DNA of 64,000 nucleotides from CAYNSX01 sp964400165 (lineage in GTDB: Bacteria > Armatimonadota > Hebobacteria > CAYNSX01), in assembly GCA_964400165.1 (NCBI GenBank), contig CAYNSX010000005.1:7512-71511 (forward strand), read 5' to 3'. The notes below the pieces were generated by a model. It saw only the letters and a program-made list of their open reading frames with translations. It made no database searches and was not told the origin of the DNA. Below are positions 60,736 to 64,000 of this stretch, in pieces (the stretch's first letter is position 1; each line of letters starts with the position of its first letter). Both the position numbers and the translations under genes were made by a program.

Positions 60736-61233
60736 ATGCAACAGACCGAAGGCAAAGACCCCGGCGCGCAAGCGCTCGTTGAAATCTTTGTCGATGCCGC
60801 GCGGCGCCTGATGCCGCCGCTGCAGCAGAAGCAGCGCCCCGAGGCCGCGCTCCCCCTGACGCATCTCACCCGTGTCGGCGAACACATGACTTCCACGCTG
60901 CCCGATGCGGACCGTGCCCCCGACGACTGCGCTGCCCACATGTTCGCGTACGGCGCGCTGATGGCGATGGTCGCCGTCGTCACCGGGCGGCTAGACCCTC
61001 ACCGTTTTCTCGCCCTGGCCGGCCTGCATCCGAACGCCCCGCGGATGACCGGCCCCTCTGCCGGTGCGGCTCCGCCGCCTCATCAGCCCTTCTTCGGCGG
61101 CCTTGGGGCGCCGGCGGGTCTGGGTGCCTTCCGGCCCGGTGCCTCCCCCCGACCTGCGAATCTCGGTCCGTTGCTCCGGATCCTTCGTACTGGACAGGCG
61201 CCTCCGCCTCCTAAGCCGCTCGGAACGCTTTAG
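60736..61233 (+). CDS. Hypothetical protein
   Basis: A 165-residue protein of unknown function. I chose ATG 60736 because AGAGAGGTG lies about eight bases upstream; an in-frame GTG at 60595 would add 47 residues. The first 100 residues look helical (ALVEIFVDAARRLMPPLQ, then AAHMFAYGALMAMVAVVTG), while the C-terminal 60 are rich in Pro, Gly and Ala and probably disordered. There is no recognisable motif or membrane segment apart from the weakly hydrophobic MAMVAVV. Confidence 0.55.
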   Translation: MQQTEGKDPGAQALVEIFVDAARRLMPPLQQKQRPEAALPLTHLTRVGEHMTSTLPDADRAPDDCAAHMFAYGALMAMVAVVTGRLDPHRFLALAGLHPNAPRMTGPSAGAAPPPHQPFFGGLGAPAGLGAFRPGASPRPANLGPLLRILRTGQAPPPPKPLGTL

Positions 61234-61393
61234 CAAAATTATCCGCGGGGTTCTGGCGGCGGGCTCCCCGAGGCTCCTACAGGGTAGTCACCTACCTCTG
61301 TCTCGCGTGCGTGCGCCCGCGCACACGCGTGCGCGTTCAAAGGTCGCGCCCTCTGTTCACGCCGCCCCGAACGCCCCGCCTTCCGTCTCCCAC

Positions 61394-62251
61394 TCAGTCC
61401 TCTAGCTCCAGCCGCTCAATCCTAGAGATCCTGAAGGTACGCTCCTTCCCTCGCAATTCGCAAAAACCACGAAAATAAACTCGTCCCCGCTCCTGCCACA
61501 GCTTCAGTGGACGGACCTGGCGCTCGCTCCGCACTCCATCGCGCTTTCGATACTTCATTTGCAAACGCGCGCCCTCTCGCATCGCCTCCAGGAGAAGATG
61601 CACCTTTGGAGACCTGAAGTGCAGGATGTCCTGCGTGTCGAATTCCCATTCTCCTCGAAACCAGCCAGGCGGCCTTCCGTGTTCCTCTTCATGGCACTCG
61701 CGGCAAAGGGCTTCAAGGTTGTCCGACTGATGAGAGCCACCAATGCTGATTGGTGTCATGTGATGGACTTGCGTCGCGATTTGCTCGCACCGTGAACAGC
61801 GCCCGGCCGCTTCGTCCCGGACGGCCTGCCGCCGTTCCTCCCAGTCTGGGGGGTAACCAGGCCAATAGTCGAAGACGACTTGGCGAGCTTTGATGGCGGC
61901 TACGCGCCACGCAATGGCCAGTCCGTATTCCATCTGACTCACGCGCGCCGCTTGCTCCTGTTCGTCAACATCCCTCTTCGATGACTCCACCTCTCTTTGC
62001 GCCATCTCAGTCGTGGGATACCCAAGCAGCCATCGACCCACGATCCCCCACATGGATGCGGCCGCAAGTTTCCGTTTCGATTCCTCTAACTGCGCTCGCG
62101 CCTTGAGTACATTAGCTTCACTGGGCACTGCGGGCTCTGTGGGCACAGTCGCGCACGCCTCATGCACGAAGCTCAAATTGGTGAGCAGCACCTCGCCGCC
62201 CCCATTGCCGCAAACGACGCAACTATTTACGCCGCCCGACCGCCTTCCCAC
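61394..62251 (-). CDS. HNH nuclease fused to WYL-like sensor domain
   Basis: A 285-residue protein. The GTG at 62251 has GGGAGG seven bases upstream, a better fit than an in-frame GTG at 62284. The N-terminus has a zinc-knuckle-like CVVCGNGGGE, then a coiled-coil-like helical stretch (about 45-125). The HNH nuclease core is RCSRCEQIATQVHHMTPIS and DNLEALCRECHEEEHG. The last 70 residues (LLEAMREGARLQMKYRKRD to RTFRISRIERLELED) match a WYL-type ligand-binding beta domain: Tyr in the first strand and the FRISRI end. HNH plus WYL suggests a nuclease whose activity may be switched by a ligand. Composition is low in GC compared with neighbours. Confidence 0.75.
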   Translation of the reverse strand: MGRRSGGVNSCVVCGNGGGEVLLTNLSFVHEACATVPTEPAVPSEANVLKARAQLEESKRKLAAASMWGIVGRWLLGYPTTEMAQREVESSKRDVDEQEQAARVSQMEYGLAIAWRVAAIKARQVVFDYWPGYPPDWEERRQAVRDEAAGRCSRCEQIATQVHHMTPISIGGSHQSDNLEALCRECHEEEHGRPPGWFRGEWEFDTQDILHFRSPKVHLLLEAMREGARLQMKYRKRDGVRSERQVRPLKLWQERGRVYFRGFCELRGKERTFRISRIERLELED

Positions 62252-63159
62252 CAGAGTGCCTCCCGTTGTTTCTCCCGTTTCCACCTTTTGCTAAATCGCC
62301 CTGCCGCCCGTGCGCGTCACAACCGCGCACCCGCCGCCCGCAGTTGTTTCACCCCTCCCTGTTGACGGGGAGGGGTTGGGGGTGGGGTTGCACCGCTTCC
62401 GCGTGCTTCTGTCGGGGCGCCGTCGCCGCTCGCTGACGCTCGCGTCGTGGGCTTGCCCCGAGCGCAGTCGAGGGGCGGCCCCACAATCCTGTTACAACCG
62501 CGCCTCTCCGCTGTTACACCATTCCTCTGCACCGGCTGGCTCCACCACGCCATCCCCGACACGCCAAAGCCAATTTGACCGCCGCCGCGCCACGCGGGCG
62601 CGCGTCGGGGCTACGCCACCCGCCGCACCGACCCGCTCGCGCCGCGGCTTCCCCTACCTACCCTCGCTGTCCCTCCCTCTCCCACGAAGGGAGATTGCGC
62701 CCCTGGCGGGCGTGCCGAACGCGGCCGCGCCGTCGTTGATTAGCAAAGCAGCGCCGGCGCCGCCGTTTCCTGGTTCCAAGCAGTAACGGCCCGCCCGCGC
62801 GGGGGCGCCGGGGCTTGTCGGCCGCACCCTCACTCGGGGCGGCCTTCGCGCCTCGCTCCAAAAGAGCACCAGCGCAGTCAACGACTACCGCCAAGCCTCA
62901 CCCCACTGCCCTAACGGAAAGGGACAGAATGAAGATGAAGAACGGATCGGAAGAGCAGGGGATAAGATGAATACACGAAGCCCTCCCCCCCATCTCCCAC
63001 TCGCCTCTCCTACACCCTACACGCCACACGCTACCCGCTGCCTCCTGCCTCCGGCGGGCACTTCCTGAACCCACTCCCTCCTTCGCCCCACAGCGCGGCC
63101 ACAGCCAATGCCGCAGGAATCAGCCTCGCTTGGTCGAACAATCCGACGGAGGTGTCTTT
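62252..63159. other. Gene-free stretch of about 900 bases, mostly repeats and low-complexity sequence
   Basis: No coding region is supported on either strand. It holds a hairpin repeat (62352-62387), an imperfect palindrome GCCCCGAGCG...GAGGGGC (about 62454-62476) and long C-rich stretches. It separates the HNH-WYL gene from the type I restriction-modification gene; the promoter of the latter may lie in its last 100 bases. Confidence 0.6.
62352..62387. repeat. Hairpin repeat, copy 3 (related)
   Basis: CCCCTCCCTGTTGACGGGGA followed by a G-rich tail; it differs from the two 43.7-43.9 kb copies at a few bases. The family therefore occurs in both core and island parts. Confidence 0.75.
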
Positions 63160-64000
63160 GTGCCTCGGAAGCGCTCCACTGCCCCTCCCAACCAAGAAGC
63201 ACTCACCGACAACGGCGCCACGCTGGGTTTCGAGAAGCAACTCTGGGCCGCCGCCGACGCGCTGCGCGGCAGCATGGATGCCGCGGAGTACAAGCATGTC
63301 GTCCTCGGCCTCATCTTTCTCAAGTACATCTCCGATGCGTTTGAAGAACAGCACGCCAAGCTAGCCGCGGAGAAGGCAGAGGGCGCCGATCCGGAAGACG
63401 CCGACGAATACCGCCGGCATGGCAGCTTCTGGGTGCCGCCCGAGGCGCGCTGGCCTAACCTCAAGGCGCAGGCCAAACAGCCTACCATCGGTCAGCTCGT
63501 GGACGCCGCAATGGAGGGCATCGAGCGTGACAACCCCGCGCTCAAGAGCGTATTGCCCAAAGACTATGCTCGCCCGGGTCTCGACAAGCAGCGGCTCGGA
63601 CAACTCATCGACCTCGTCACCAACATTCTGCTCGGCGACGCGGAGAGCCGCTCGCGCGATGTCCTCGGCCGGGTGTACGAGTACTTCCTCTCCCAGTTTG
63701 CCAGCGCCGAAGGCAAGAAGGGGGGCGAGTTCTACACCCCGCGTTGCATCGTCAGATTGCTCGTCGAAATGCTCGAACCCTTCAAGGGCCGGGTCTACGA
63801 CCCCTGCTGCGGCTCCTCGGGAATGTTTGTGCAGTCGGTGGAGTTCATTCGCGCCCATGCCAAAGGAAATGGAAACGGCGGCAAAGCGAAAGGCGACATC
63901 AGCATCTACGGCCAGGAGTCGAACTACACCACCTGGCGCCTCGCCAAGATGAACCTCGCCATCCGCGGCATCGACGGCCAGATCGCGCACGGTGACACCT
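63160..64000 (+). CDS. hsdM: Type I restriction-modification methyltransferase subunit (HsdM), 3' end beyond window
   Basis: The modification subunit that methylates adenine (N6) in the recognition site together with HsdS. The start GTG 63160 follows GGAGG by seven bases. The first 280 codons are visible: an N-terminal helical domain (LWAAADALRGSMDAAEYK, then VVLGLIFLKYISDAFEEQ) and the SAM-binding motif I VYDPCCGSSGMFVQSVEF, preceded by KKGGEFYTPRCIVRLLVEM. The NPPY catalytic motif lies beyond the right edge. The usual hsdS and hsdR genes would be expected further right. Confidence 0.95.
   Translation, partial: MPRKRSTAPPNQEALTDNGATLGFEKQLWAAADALRGSMDAAEYKHVVLGLIFLKYISDAFEEQHAKLAAEKAEGADPEDADEYRRHGSFWVPPEARWPNLKAQAKQPTIGQLVDAAMEGIERDNPALKSVLPKDYARPGLDKQRLGQLIDLVTNILLGDAESRSRDVLGRVYEYFLSQFASAEGKKGGEFYTPRCIVRLLVEMLEPFKGRVYDPCCGSSGMFVQSVEFIRAHAKGNGNGGKAKGDISIYGQESNYTTWRLAKMNLAIRGIDGQIAHGDT

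Noticed and set aside
62310..62786. A 158-codon frame in the gene-free stretch near the right end
   Set aside because: It crosses a hairpin repeat and C-rich low-complexity sequence, with no ribosome site or motif.

Overview
The window is GC-rich, densely coded bacterial chromosome from a draft scaffold: a run of ten N sits inside one gene. No rRNA or clear phylogenetic marker is present, so I do not name a phylum. A Wzz-like chain-length protein, a lipoprotein, flippases, O-antigen polymerase and ligase proteins and an AMIN/Amidase_3 amidase suggest a cell with an outer envelope and a complex surface polysaccharide. The tetranucleotide ACGT is almost absent across the window; where it would be expected, ATGT or ACAT stands instead. 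This is a genome-wide style of sequence rather than a property of one gene.

Region 1 (1-3.0 kb) holds a large exported subtilase, cut by the left edge, and a small exported protein of unknown function. Region 2 (3.0-30.7 kb) is a surface-polysaccharide locus. It contains two nucleotide-sugar dehydrogenases, a set resembling WbpA/B/D/E (2,3-diacetamido uronic acid synthesis), a set resembling PglF/E/D/C (diacetyl-bacillosamine synthesis and its transfer to lipid), two asparagine-synthetase-like amidotransferases, two Wzx-type flippases, a Wzz protein, a Wzy/ligase-type polymerase, a second ligase-like protein with FG-GAP and TPR segments, two glycosyltransferases, a LpxD-like acyltransferase and a PIG-L deacetylase. 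Genes lie on both strands in short translationally coupled blocks.

Region 3 (30.9-48.1 kb) looks like core chromosome: a putative toroid-fold carbohydrate protein, RNase P RNA, a PQQ-type beta-propeller protein, dprA, topA, a TPR membrane protein, tdh-kbl (threonine catabolism), tRNA-Thr, a metallo-beta-lactamase-fold hydrolase, a cell-wall amidase, rph, rdgB, and four tRNAs (Gly, Arg, His, Ala). Its non-coding gaps are filled with short GC-rich hairpin repeats.

Region 4 (48.2-64 kb) is an accessory island that begins directly after tRNA-Ala. It opens with a tyrosine integrase broken by one in-frame TAG. A module of particular interest follows: a membrane-anchored TPR-CHAT protease, a small secreted protein, a sigma-factor-like protein with a probable CTG start, and a one-TM anti-sigma-like protein with two zinc-finger (zf-HC2) domains. 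The topology fits a protease-to-sigma signalling relay. Next come a glycosyltransferase, a zinc-finger protein of foreign composition, a frameshifted excisionase-like gene, a second and intact tyrosine integrase, a coupled string of small DNA-binding proteins, an HNH nuclease fused to a WYL-like sensor domain, and the start of a type I restriction-modification methyltransferase gene that runs off the right edge.
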